The position numbers were made by a program, and so were the translations under genes. A stretch of DNA of 64,000 nucleotides from Actinomadura citrea (lineage in GTDB: Bacteria > Actinomycetota > Actinomycetes > Streptosporangiales > Streptosporangiaceae). This document shows positions 1 to 8,356 of the stretch, piece by piece (position 1 is the stretch's first letter; each line of letters begins with the position of its first letter). The stretch lies in assembly GCF_013409045.1 (NCBI RefSeq), contig NZ_JACCBT010000001.1, forward strand, positions 3,410,001 to 3,474,000, read 5' to 3'. Below the pieces are notes generated by a model that saw only the letters and a list, made by a program, of their open reading frames with translations, was not told the origin of the DNA and did no database searches.

Positions 1-835
1 GCAGCCGCAGGTCGATCAGCGGGTTCTCGGCCTTCAGCGCGCGGACGACGAAGCCGAGCACCAGCACGGCGCCGACCGCCCAGAAGCCGAGAGAGCCGGT
101 CTTCAGGAAGTCCTTCATCTCGGCGCCCTTGGCCACGCCGTAGATCAGCGAGGCCAGGCCGGGGGACAGCAGGAGCAGCCCGATGAAGTCGAGGCGCTCG
201 GCCGGCTTCGGCTCGTCCCGCTTGAGGATCCGTGCCGCCAGCGCCAGCGCGACGATGCCGATCGGCAGGTTGATGAAGAAGATCCACCGCCACGACACAT
301 CGTCGACGAGGTAGCCGCCGATGATGGGGCCGAGGATCGGGCCGAGCAGCATCGGCACGCCGACGATGCTCATCACCTGGCCGACCCGCTGCGGCCCCGC
401 CGCCTGGGTCAGGATCGTCATGCCGGCCGGCATGATCATGCCGCCGCCCAGGCCTTGCAGCACCCGGAAGGCGATCAGCGACTCGGCGGACCAGGCGAGG
501 CCCGCCAGCATCGAACCGATGACGAACAGCCCGATCGAGACCATGTAGAGGCGCTTGGTGCCGAACCGGGCCGAGGCCCATCCCGTGATCGGGATCACGG
601 TGGCCAGCGCCAGGGTGTAGCCGGTGGCGACCCACTGGATCGTCGCCAGCGAGGTCTCGAACTCCTTCGCCAGGTCGTTGATCGCGACGTTGACGACGGT
701 CACGTCCAGGATGGACATGATCGCCCCGAGGACGACCACCATGGCCGTGGCGAGCACACCGCGGTCCAGTCCTCCTCCGGCGCCGGGTTCCTTCAGCGGG
801 CCGTCCGCCACCTTGGGAGATGCGGGAGCGGTCAA
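1..835 (-). CDS. MFS drug exporter, DHA2 (EmrB/QacA, 14-TM) family, C-terminus cut off by window edge
   Basis: A proton-driven inner-membrane exporter, judged by family. Only the N-terminal ~278 residues are present; the gene runs off the left edge. The reverse-strand translation shows the DHA2 hallmarks: a first helix ending in the motif IMSILDVTVVNVAI, the TIQWVATGYTLA stretch, a conserved GWASARFG loop (motif A) after TM2, and the RVLQGLGGGMIMPAG helix. The later SWRWIFFINLPIG motif marks the 14-helix DHA2 class. I chose TTG at 835 because GGAAGAG lies just upstream; a GTG at 811 is the alternative and would remove only eight residues. The substrate cannot be told from sequence. No regulator is adjacent on the side that is visible. 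Confidence 0.88.
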   Translation of the reverse strand, partial: MTAPASPKVADGPLKEPGAGGGLDRGVLATAMVVVLGAIMSILDVTVVNVAINDLAKEFETSLATIQWVATGYTLALATVIPITGWASARFGTKRLYMVSIGLFVIGSMLAGLAWSAESLIAFRVLQGLGGGMIMPAGMTILTQAAGPQRVGQVMSIVGVPMLLGPILGPIIGGYLVDDVSWRWIFFINLPIGIVALALAARILKRDEPKPAERLDFIGLLLLSPGLASLIYGVAKGAEMKDFLKTGSLGFWAVGAVLVLGFVVRALKAENPLIDLRL

Positions 836-1181
836 CTCTCTTCCAATCGTCAGGCCCGCATGTGGGCACGCGGGGGCCGTGGTCTCGTTGCTCAGGGGTG
901 TCAGGGCTCGCTCATGGCTCGCCTGGGTACTGCCGCAAAATACTGCAGCGACTGACACTTTCGCGAACGATTAAACTTCGAGCGCTCCGGGAGTATTCCA
1001 GCGGGGTCCGACAAATCCGCCCTGCTCCGCGCCGTCCGCGCTCCCGCCTCCACCGTCCCCGAGGCCGACCAAGTGTGACAGACGCGACACCGCACTCCTT
1101 CCTTCGCGAGTCGGAGAGGCAGACCGTCGCCGGTCCCCGAACTCATCGCCCCCGGGAGGAAGTACTTCGCCGCTCACCGGG
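836..1181. other. Intergenic stretch upstream of the MFS exporter
   Basis: This 346-bp gap lies between the start of the leftward exporter and the end of the leftward cyclodeaminase-like gene. It should hold the exporter promoter. It includes the more AT-rich patch around 935-985 and a short TTCGCGAA palindrome at about 959-966. No convincing coding sequence, hairpin-plus-T terminator or RNA signature was seen; the reading frames here lack recognisable protein features. Confidence 0.5.
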
Positions 1182-2129
1182 TCAGAGGTTGACGGTGATG
1201 CCCAGTCCGCGGTCGCGGGCTCCCCGGTAGGCGACCGAGGCGGCGGCGACGTCGAGTGCGGCGTGTCCGGTCGACTTGAAGAGCGTCAGTTCCGTGGCGG
1301 AGCGGCGGCCCGGGTGGCGGCGGTCGAGGACGGCGCCGATCAGGGTGGCCGCGGACGGGTCGGTGCCCTGCAGTTCCCAGGCGCCGGCCGGTGGAGGTTC
1401 GGTCACGGCGCCCGGCCATTCCACGAACAGCGATGACGACCGCAGGGTCTCGGCGTCGAACTCCGGGCCGTCGGAGCCGCCGACCGAGCTGAGATGCGCT
1501 CCGTCGGCGAGCCAGGACCGGCGCACCACGGGCTCCCGGCTGGACGTGCAGCAGAAGACGACGTCGGCCGTCTTGACCGCCGCCTCGATGCCGGTGGCGG
1601 AGCCGGCGGACAGGTCCGCGACGAGCCGCTCCGCCTTCTCCTGGTCGCGCGCGCCGACCACGACCTCCGCGGCGTCCATCGCGGCGAGGACGGCGAGCTG
1701 GGCCCGCGCCTGCGCGCCGGTGCCGATCACGGCGAACCGGGTGGCGCCGGGCCGGGCGAGGGCCAGCATGGCGGCGGTCGCGGTGGCCGCGGTGCGCACC
1801 GCGGTGATCGCCTCGGCGTCCATGATCGCCAGTGGGCGGCCGGTCTCCGCGTCGAAGTGGGCGACGATGCCGCGGTGGGAGCCGCGGCCGCCCGCGGAGA
1901 AGACCGACACGAGCTTGGCGGTGAGGCCGAGTTGCGGAACGTATCCGGGCATCGCGCCCAGCAGCCCATGCGCCGAGCGGGCCGCGACGCGCGCCGGGGC
2001 GGAGACGTCGCCCCGGCTGACGGCGACGAGCGCGGTGCGCACCGCCGCCAGCACCGCGTCCGGCGGCGACGCGGCCCTGGTCTGCTCCCGGTCGAGGACG
2101 AGGACTCCGCCGCCCGCGGGGTCAGTCAT
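1182..2129 (-). CDS. Ornithine cyclodeaminase / mu-crystallin family protein
   Basis: NAD(P)-dependent enzyme of the OCD/mu-crystallin family, 315 residues, the normal family length. Members include ornithine and lysine cyclodeaminases, ketimine reductases and alanine dehydrogenases. Visible features are the family lysine in TAKLVSVF (about K72), the DAEAITAVRTAA segment with the conserved Arg (~112) and the Rossmann dinucleotide loop VIGTGAQARAQ (~134-144). The start overlaps the end of the iclR-type gene by 8 bp, so the two are translationally coupled. Divergence from the peptide/kynurenine operon suggests it acts on an amino acid or imine made by that pathway, which is inference. The true substrate is unknown. 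Confidence 0.82.
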   Translation of the reverse strand: MTDPAGGGVLVLDREQTRAASPPDAVLAAVRTALVAVSRGDVSAPARVAARSAHGLLGAMPGYVPQLGLTAKLVSVFSAGGRGSHRGIVAHFDAETGRPLAIMDAEAITAVRTAATATAAMLALARPGATRFAVIGTGAQARAQLAVLAAMDAAEVVVGARDQEKAERLVADLSAGSATGIEAAVKTADVVFCCTSSREPVVRRSWLADGAHLSSVGGSDGPEFDAETLRSSSLFVEWPGAVTEPPPAGAWELQGTDPSAATLIGAVLDRRHPGRRSATELTLFKSTGHAALDVAAASVAYRGARDRGLGITVNL

Positions 2130-2931
2130 CGCCGGCTCCGTCGCCCGTGCCGCTCAGCGCGCCCTCCAGTTCGGCCGTGGCGGACGTGAGGTCGTCCTGC
2201 AGTTTCTCGAGGGTGGCGTCGTCGAACTCGCTGTCCAGGCCGACGATCGTGACGGCGCAGATGGGCCGCCCGCCGCCGGCGAGCACCGCGCGGCTCACCG
2301 AGGCGATGACCTCCTCGTTGCGCCCGCGCTCCAGCGCGAAGCCGGTGCGCCGGGTCCGGTCGATCTCCTTCAGCAGGTCGGCCCTGGCGGCCGCCGGGTG
2401 TCCCTGCTCCTCCGCGGCCCGCAGGTAGGGGATCCGGGCGGCCTCGTCCAGCGCGGAGACCAGGGCGAGGGGGCCGGCGAACTTGTGGATCGGCAGCAGC
2501 TCGCCCAGCAGATCGGTGATCATCGCGAGCCGCGGCGGCCGGACGACGTCGATCACCCGGCCGCCGTCCGGTTCGAGCACCTGCAGGTTCACCATCATCG
2601 CGGTCCGGTCGGACAGCGCCTGGAGCACCGGCCGGCTCAGCACCACCAGTGAGTTCGCGGCCGCGGCCTGGGAGAACTGGAGCACGACGGGGCCCGGCAG
2701 GTAGCGGTCCTCGCTGCGCATGATCCAGCCGCGCCGCACCAGCTCGAGAAGGATGCGGTAGGCGGTGGCGCGGTGCATCCCCGCCTCGTTCGCCAGCTCG
2801 CTGAGTCGAAGCGGGCGGTCGGCCCGGACGACGGTCTCGATGAGGTCCAGGGCCTTGTCCACGGCAGAGCTGGCCGGTCTGGGCAACTTCCCTCCACTGG
2901 CGTTGAGCGTTTTCCGATGCTTGACGCACAT
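2122..2931 (-). CDS. IclR family transcriptional regulator
   Basis: Cytoplasmic ligand-responsive DNA-binding regulator. An N-terminal winged helix-turn-helix (about residues 22-80, core RLSELANEAGMHRATAYRIL) is followed by the IclR effector domain (about 90-255) with the usual C-terminal FALERGRNEEV and AVTIVGL segments. The start is uncertain: ATG at 2931 overlaps a -10-like GATAAT (2935-2930), whereas an in-frame TTG at 2886 sits behind a good GGAGGG and would give a typical short N-terminus. It is divergent from the amidohydrolase operon. Palindromic GTAACA/TGTTAC elements lie between them, so it probably controls both directions. Confidence 0.9.
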   Translation of the reverse strand: MCVKHRKTLNASGGKLPRPASSAVDKALDLIETVVRADRPLRLSELANEAGMHRATAYRILLELVRRGWIMRSEDRYLPGPVVLQFSQAAAANSLVVLSRPVLQALSDRTAMMVNLQVLEPDGGRVIDVVRPPRLAMITDLLGELLPIHKFAGPLALVSALDEAARIPYLRAAEEQGHPAAARADLLKEIDRTRRTGFALERGRNEEVIASVSRAVLAGGGRPICAVTIVGLDSEFDDATLEKLQDDLTSATAELEGALSGTGDGAGDD

Positions 2932-2951
2932 TATCAGACGTTGCTAATGTT

Positions 2952-2978
2952 GTAACAGTTGTTACGGTGTATGTAACA
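2952..2978. promoter_or_regulatory. Candidate IclR operator in the divergent intergenic region
   Basis: Three copies of one hexamer in alternating orientation: GTAACA at 2952-2957, TGTTAC at 2960-2965 and GTAACA at 2973-2978. The first pair forms a perfect inverted repeat with a 2-bp spacer; the second pair forms one with a 7-bp spacer. They sit in an AT-rich patch between the divergent regulator and catabolic operon, which is where a local IclR protein would bind. Confidence 0.55.
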
Positions 2979-3037
2979 CATCGACTAGGCACCCCCCTCA
3001 CCTCGCGAGGCTCGAGAACGGAGACAGGGCGATCGCC

Positions 3038-4405
3038 ATGGTGGACAGAGACGAACGACCGATCGCCGGCAACGACCCGGCCCCCACCCCCTTCGCCGCC
3101 GCCGTACCAGGGCAGGTCGTGCTCTACCGCGGCGTGTCGCTGATCGACGGGACCGGCGCCCCCGCGCGGCACGGCATGGCGGTGGTGACGGACGGCCCGA
3201 CGATCGCGGCGGTCGCGCCCGAGGGCGAACTCCGCTCCTCGGACCTGTCCGGCGCCGAGACCGTCGACCTGCGGGGCGCGTTCCTGCTGCCGGGCCTGAT
3301 CGACACCCACCAGCACCTGTCGACGCCGCCGAACCGCGAGCAGGCCGAGGCGTTGATGAGGCGGCAGCTGTACGGCGGCGTCACCGCGATCCGCGAGATG
3401 GCCGGCGACCTGCGGCAGATGGCCGACCTGGCGCGCGCCGCGCTGGTCGGCGAGATCCCCGGCCCCGACGTCCACAACGCGGCGCTGATGGCAGGTCCCG
3501 GCTTCTTCGACGACCCGCGCACCTGGCAGGTGTCGCAGGGGGCGACCCCCGGCGCCACGGCCTGGATGCAGGCGATCGACGACGGGACCGACCTTCGGCT
3601 GGCCGTCGCGATGGCGCGCGGCACCGGGGCGACGGCCATCAAGGTCTACGCCGACCTGGCGCCGGCACTGGTGGCCCGCATCACCGAGGAGGCGCATCGG
3701 CAGGGCATGCGGGTGTGGGCGCACGCGGCGGTCTTCCCCGCGATGCCCCGCGACGTCGTCGCGGCCGGGGTCGACGTCGTGTCGCACGCCCACTACCTCG
3801 CCTACGATCTCGCCGGCGACCGGCCGGTGGCGTACCGGCAGCAGCGCGAGCACCTCGCGGACGCCTACGAGCGCTTCATGGCCGCGCCGGCGGACGCCGT
3901 CGACGGGCTGCTGGACGACATGCGCCGCCGCGGCACGATCCTCGACGCCACCGCGAGCCTCACGGCCAGGATCCCGTCCAGCGCGCCGGGCGCGGCCGAA
4001 CTCGCGCCGGACGTCATGCGGCGGCTGATCGGCCGCGCGCGGGCGGCGGGCGTCACGATCTGCACCGGCACCGACTACGAGTCCCCGCCGAGCGATCCGT
4101 ACCCGTCTCTCCACGACGAGCTCCGCTACCTGGTGGAGGCGATGGGCATGCCGACGCGGGAGGTGATCCGCGCCGCCACGCTCGCCGGAGCGGCCGGCGT
4201 GGGGCTGGAGCACACGATGGGCGCCGTCCGTCCCGGCATGCTCGCCAACCTCCTGATCGTCTCCGACGACCCGCACGAGGACATCGACCATCTCCGCGGC
4301 GTCATCACGACGGTCAAGCGCGGACGGCGCCACGACCGGGCCGACTACGACCGCGCGTCCGCCACCAGGGCCGGCGCGACCATCGAGGAGGGGACGCCGG
4401 CGTGA
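3038..4405 (+). CDS. Metal-dependent amidohydrolase, imidazolonepropionase/prolidase-like peptidase subgroup
   Basis: Amidohydrolase-superfamily enzyme of 455 residues. The binuclear metal site is complete: HxH at H91/H93, a probable carboxylated lysine K202 in IKVYAD, H229 in WAHA, H250 in SHAHYL and the catalytic aspartate D347 in TGTDYE. Proteins with this Lys-containing layout include amidases and Xaa-Pro or Xaa-Arg/Lys carboxypeptidases, so imidazolonepropionase itself is unlikely; no other histidine-degradation gene is nearby. First gene of an operon with an M19 homolog, a peptide importer and two tryptophan-catabolic enzymes. It may release an amino acid from a small peptide or N-acyl compound, possibly N-formylkynurenine, which is inference. 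It overlaps the next gene by GTGA. Confidence 0.8.
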   Translation: MVDRDERPIAGNDPAPTPFAAAVPGQVVLYRGVSLIDGTGAPARHGMAVVTDGPTIAAVAPEGELRSSDLSGAETVDLRGAFLLPGLIDTHQHLSTPPNREQAEALMRRQLYGGVTAIREMAGDLRQMADLARAALVGEIPGPDVHNAALMAGPGFFDDPRTWQVSQGATPGATAWMQAIDDGTDLRLAVAMARGTGATAIKVYADLAPALVARITEEAHRQGMRVWAHAAVFPAMPRDVVAAGVDVVSHAHYLAYDLAGDRPVAYRQQREHLADAYERFMAAPADAVDGLLDDMRRRGTILDATASLTARIPSSAPGAAELAPDVMRRLIGRARAAGVTICTGTDYESPPSDPYPSLHDELRYLVEAMGMPTREVIRAATLAGAAGVGLEHTMGAVRPGMLANLLIVSDDPHEDIDHLRGVITTVKRGRRHDRADYDRASATRAGATIEEGTPA

Positions 4406-5478
4406 GCGTCGACATCGCGGACTTCATCGTCGTCAACGCGCTGGGCGGGCTGGACAACCCGAACGCCCCGGCGTCGCTCACCGCGTCCGGTGCGCTCGTC
4501 CAGACCAGCGAGCAGTTGACCGTCGACGCGCGCACGCTGGCGGACGCGCACGCCTCCGGCGTGACCGCGATCAACGTGACGCTGGGCTACACGATGGGCG
4601 ACCTTCCGCCCTACGAGCACACGCTGGACGAGATCCGCACCTGGGACGCGATCATCGGCTCCCACCCGCGGGACCTGATGCGGATCGACACGGCCGCGGA
4701 CCTCGCCGAGGCGAAGCGGCAACGCAGGATCGGCATCATCTACGGCTTCCAGAACGCCGCCGCCGTCGAGGACCGCGCCGAGCGGATCGGCACGTTCGCC
4801 GGGCTCGGCGTCCGGGTCGTCCAGCTGACCTACAACCAGGCGAACCAGATCGGCGACGGCTCGATGGCGCCGGAGAACCGCGGGCTGACGCCGCTCGGGC
4901 GCGACGTCGTGGCCGCCCTCAACGAGCACCGCCTCATGGTCGACCTCTCGCACAGCGGCGAACGGACCTGCCTGGAGGCGGCGCGGATCTCCGCGCAGCC
5001 CGTCTCGATCAACCACACGGGCTGCCGCGCGCTCGTGGACCTGCCGCGCAACAAGACCGACGAGGAACTGCGGCTGGTCGCCTCGCGGGGCGGCTTCGTC
5101 GGCATCTACTTCATGCCGTTCCTCAACGCGTCCGGGCACGCCACGGCGGCGGACGTCGTGGAGCACATCGCGCACGCGGTCAACGTCTGCGGCGAGGACC
5201 ACGTCGGCATCGGCACCGACGGGACGATCACCGCCATCGACGACCTGGACGCCTACCGCGACCGGCTCGCCGAGCAGGTGGCGCGGCGCCGGGCGGCCGG
5301 CGCGTCCGCGGCCGGCGAGCGGAGCGACACCTACCCGTTCGTCGTCGACCTGCGCGGCGTCGACCAGTTCCGGGAGCTGGCGCGGCTGCTCACGGAGCGC
5401 GGCTACTCCGCGAGCCGGATCGAAAAGATCCTCGGCCTGAACTTTCACCACTACGCAAAGGCGGTCTGGGGCCGATGA
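4402..5478 (+). CDS. Peptidase M19 (membrane dipeptidase) family protein with degenerate metal site
   Basis: Homolog of renal/membrane dipeptidases, about 358 residues, without a signal peptide. The GTG start overlaps the previous stop, implying translational coupling. Retained features are the QLTYNQANQIGDG segment, VDLSH (H184), SINHTG (H205), the RNKTDEEL stretch and the HVGIGTDG segment. The N-terminal HxD metal pair normally seen in DGHxD is replaced by VVNALGGLD, and the bridging glutamate of the usual GIEGG motif is replaced by YGFQNA (around residue 114-119). So it keeps two histidine ligands only and may use one metal or have a different activity. The position between the amidohydrolase and the peptide importer supports a role on small peptides or cyclic amides. 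Confidence 0.78.
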   Translation: MSVDIADFIVVNALGGLDNPNAPASLTASGALVQTSEQLTVDARTLADAHASGVTAINVTLGYTMGDLPPYEHTLDEIRTWDAIIGSHPRDLMRIDTAADLAEAKRQRRIGIIYGFQNAAAVEDRAERIGTFAGLGVRVVQLTYNQANQIGDGSMAPENRGLTPLGRDVVAALNEHRLMVDLSHSGERTCLEAARISAQPVSINHTGCRALVDLPRNKTDEELRLVASRGGFVGIYFMPFLNASGHATAADVVEHIAHAVNVCGEDHVGIGTDGTITAIDDLDAYRDRLAEQVARRRAAGASAAGERSDTYPFVVDLRGVDQFRELARLLTERGYSASRIEKILGLNFHHYAKAVWGR

Positions 5479-5501
5479 CACTCTTCACGAGAGGCGGAGC
5501 C

Positions 5502-7358
5502 ATGCGGCGCCTCCCGCTCCTCGCCGGGGCGCTGGTCGCGCTCCTGCCGCTCGCGGCGTGCAGCGGCGGCGCGACGTCCACCGCCCAGAAGCCGGGGGCC
5601 AAGACGTTCGGGTCGCTGCCCGCGCAGACCGGCACGCCCAAGGACGGCGGCGCCATCGACATCGGGCAGCAGCCGGGGGCCGGACCGTTCTACATGCTGC
5701 CGGTCGTGCCCGGCGCGTTCAACTCGACCTTCGTGACCTACCAGTTCCAGCGGCTCATGTACCGGCCGCTCTACTGGTTCCCGCAGGGCGCGAGCCACAA
5801 GGTCGACGAATCGCTCAGCCTGGCCGCCCTGCCGGAGTTCTCCGACGGCAACAAGACCGTGACCATCAAGCTGCGCGATGGCTACAAGTGGTCCGACGGC
5901 AACCCGGTCGAGGCCGATGACGTGGTCTTCTTCATCGACCTGGTGAAGGCGGCGCTCAAGAAGAGCCCGGCCAACTGGGCCGACTACACCCCGGGCCAGT
6001 TCCCCGACAGCATCGCCGGGGTCGAGGCGACCTCGAAGAGCACCGTGACGCTGAAGCTCAAAGAGGCGTACAACCCGGAATGGTTCACCGCCAACCAGCT
6101 GACCTCCATCATCCCGCTCCCGGCCGACCAGTGGTCCCGCACGTCGGCCGATGGGCCGATCCTCGACCACTCCTCGCCCGAGAACGCCAAGGCGATCTAC
6201 GCCTACCTCGACAAGGCGTCGCGGGACCCGGCCACGTTCGCGACGAACCCGCTGTGGCGGACGGTGAACGGCCCGTACCGGCTGAGCAGCTTCGACGTGA
6301 CCACGAACGCGTACTCGATGACCGCCAACGAGGCGTACGCCGGGCCGCAGAGACCGCACATCAAGACGCTGAACTTCCGGCCGTTCACCTCCGAGACGGC
6401 CAAGTTCAACCAGCTCCTCAGCGGCAAACTGACCGTGGCCACGGTCGACCAGAACAATGTCGGGCAGGTGGCGGCGCTCAAGGCCGCGGGCTACCACGTC
6501 TACGGTGCGCCCAGGTTGGGCTTCAGCTTCATCATGCTCAACTTCAAGGACACGACCGGCAACGTCGACAAGCTCTACGCCCAGCACTACATCCGGCAGG
6601 CGTTGCAGCATCTGATCGACCAGCCCGGGTACATCTCCAGCAAGGGGATGTACAACGGCGCGGCCGTCGAGAGCTACGGCCCCGCCCCGGCGAGTTCGCC
6701 TTACGTGTCCGGGAACGTCGCCACCGCGCCGTACCCCTACGATCCGGCCGCCGCCCGCAAGCTCCTCGAAGACCACGGCTGGAAGGTGGTGCCGGACGGG
6801 GGCACGACGTGCGAGCGCCCCGGCACCGGGCCGTCGCAGTGCGGAGCCGGGATCCCGCGGGGGCAGACGCTGAAGTTCAACCTCTTCTACCGCAGCGAGC
6901 CGCAGCTGCACAGCGCGGTGAGCACCGCGTTCGCCTCGGCGGCCCGCAAGCTGGGCGTGACGGTCACGGTCGCGCCGAAGACGTTCAGCTTCCTGATCCA
7001 GAACTTCAACGTGCCCGCGGCGCCCTCGAAGGCCGGCGAGTGGGCCATGTCGACCTGGGGCGGCTTCAGCACGAAGCCGTACCCGACCATGTCGGGCGTC
7101 TTCGACACCAAGGGCTCGGGCAACGTCGGCGCCTACAGCGACCCCAAGACCGACGAACTGATCCGGGACTCGGTGCACGGCGCCGACCGCAAGGCCGTCC
7201 AGGCCGAGATCGAGCATCTGCGGACCGACCTGCCGGTGCTGTGGCTGCCGAACGCCCACACCATCTGGGCCTGGAAGGACACGCTGTCCGGCCCGTCCGA
7301 CTCCTTCGCCAACCTGCCGGCCAGCGTGCTCACCCCCGAGTACTGGTACCTGAAGTAG
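5502..7358 (+). CDS. Peptide ABC transporter substrate-binding lipoprotein (SBP family 5, DppA/OppA-like)
   Basis: Extracytoplasmic receptor for a Dpp/Opp-type importer. I prefer the ATG at 5502, which has an upstream GAGAGGCGGAG and leads directly into a lipoprotein signal peptide (MRRLPLLAGAL to lipobox LAAC, Cys at about residue 20). An upstream in-frame ATG at 5475 overlaps the preceding stop. The mature part shows family-5 features: YQFQRLMYRPLYWF, the WSDGNPVEADDVVFFIDL segment near residue 125, and a C-terminal DLPVLWLPNAHTIWAW. Length (618 residues) is slightly above the family average. The ligand is unknown; neighbours suggest small peptides or amides carrying an aromatic amino acid. 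Confidence 0.88.
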   Translation: MRRLPLLAGALVALLPLAACSGGATSTAQKPGAKTFGSLPAQTGTPKDGGAIDIGQQPGAGPFYMLPVVPGAFNSTFVTYQFQRLMYRPLYWFPQGASHKVDESLSLAALPEFSDGNKTVTIKLRDGYKWSDGNPVEADDVVFFIDLVKAALKKSPANWADYTPGQFPDSIAGVEATSKSTVTLKLKEAYNPEWFTANQLTSIIPLPADQWSRTSADGPILDHSSPENAKAIYAYLDKASRDPATFATNPLWRTVNGPYRLSSFDVTTNAYSMTANEAYAGPQRPHIKTLNFRPFTSETAKFNQLLSGKLTVATVDQNNVGQVAALKAAGYHVYGAPRLGFSFIMLNFKDTTGNVDKLYAQHYIRQALQHLIDQPGYISSKGMYNGAAVESYGPAPASSPYVSGNVATAPYPYDPAAARKLLEDHGWKVVPDGGTTCERPGTGPSQCGAGIPRGQTLKFNLFYRSEPQLHSAVSTAFASAARKLGVTVTVAPKTFSFLIQNFNVPAAPSKAGEWAMSTWGGFSTKPYPTMSGVFDTKGSGNVGAYSDPKTDELIRDSVHGADRKAVQAEIEHLRTDLPVLWLPNAHTIWAWKDTLSGPSDSFANLPASVLTPEYWYLK

Positions 7359-7408
7359 CCGGGCCCGCCGGAGCCGGAGACGGCCATCGAGAGAAAGGAG
7401 GCAAGGGC

Positions 7409-8356
7409 GTGGTCCAGTATGTGCTGCGGCGGCTGGGAACGTCGGCGATCGTGATCCTGGGCGTCTCACTGATCACCTTCCTGCTGCTGCACGGGATGTC
7501 GGGCTCCCCCGGCCGGGCGATCCTCGGCGTCCAGGCGAGCGCGGAGGCGGTGGCCGCCTTCGACCGGGAGCACGGCTACGACCGGTCGCTCGCCATCCAG
7601 TACTTCGACTACCTGGGCCGGTTGCTCCACGGCGACCTCGGCCACTCCTACAAGCTGAACCAGAGCGTGAACGCGCTGCTGGCGGAGAACGCCGGCCGGA
7701 CGGCGATGCTGTCGGCGGTCGCGCTCGCCCTCGCGATCTGCGTGGCCGTCCCGCTCGGCGTCTTCCAGGCGGTGAAGCGCAACAGCGTCGGCGACAACGT
7801 GCTGACCACGATCACCTTCGTCACCTACTCGATGCCCGTGTTCCTGCTCGCGATGCTGCTGATCCAGCTCTTCGCGATGGGGCTGGGCCTGCTGCCGGCC
7901 CAGGCGGCGCAGTCCAGTTCCAACTTCGTCATCTTCACCGAGCCGCGCGCCATGCTGCTCCCGGTGCTGACGCTGACCGGGGTCACGGTCGCGATGTACT
8001 CCCGGTACCAGCGGTCCGCGGCGCTCGACCAGCTCGCGCAGGACTACATCAGGGTGGCGCGGGCGAAGGGCCTGTCCATGCGCCTGGTGCTCACCCGGCA
8101 CCTGCTGCGCAACGCCTGCGTGCCGCTGGTGACCCTGATCGGCATGTCGATCCCGCTGCTGCTGGCGGGGAACCTGGTGGTCGAGTCCGTCTTCAACTAC
8201 CCGGGACTGGGGCTGCTCTTCTTCAACGGCCTGAACAACCAGGACTATCCCGTCCTGCTGGGCTACACGCTGGTCGCCGCGACCCTGACCGTCCTCGGGA
8301 ACCTGGTGGCGGACCTGCTGGTGGCGGCCACCGACCCGAGGACGCGGCGCGCATGA
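7409..8356 (+). CDS. Peptide ABC transporter permease, DppB-like
   Basis: Inner-membrane channel subunit, 315 residues. The GTG start at 7409 is preceded by AAAGGAGG. It has the DppB architecture: a first helix right at the N-terminus (YVLRRLGTSAIVILGVSLITFLLL), a short periplasmic loop with the DRSLAIQYFDYLGRLLHGDLG pattern, then five more helices. The cytoplasmic EAA loop DYIRVARAKGLSMRLVLTRHLLRNA (~residues 212-236) docks the ATPases. It is followed with an ATGA overlap by the second permease, so they are co-translated. Confidence 0.92.
   Translation: MVQYVLRRLGTSAIVILGVSLITFLLLHGMSGSPGRAILGVQASAEAVAAFDREHGYDRSLAIQYFDYLGRLLHGDLGHSYKLNQSVNALLAENAGRTAMLSAVALALAICVAVPLGVFQAVKRNSVGDNVLTTITFVTYSMPVFLLAMLLIQLFAMGLGLLPAQAAQSSSNFVIFTEPRAMLLPVLTLTGVTVAMYSRYQRSAALDQLAQDYIRVARAKGLSMRLVLTRHLLRNACVPLVTLIGMSIPLLLAGNLVVESVFNYPGLGLLFFNGLNNQDYPVLLGYTLVAATLTVLGNLVADLLVAATDPRTRRA

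Noticed and set aside
2126..4333. Long antisense open frame across the amidohydrolase and IclR genes
   Set aside because: It is the high-GC shadow of two real genes with clear domains; its product has Arg/Pro/Gly-rich low complexity and no motif. The same holds for long antisense frames at 5451-7469, 9495-12362 and 31683-33440.
3038..4405. Imidazolonepropionase (histidine degradation)
   Set aside because: The lysine-containing binuclear site differs from that of HutI, and no other hut gene is nearby.
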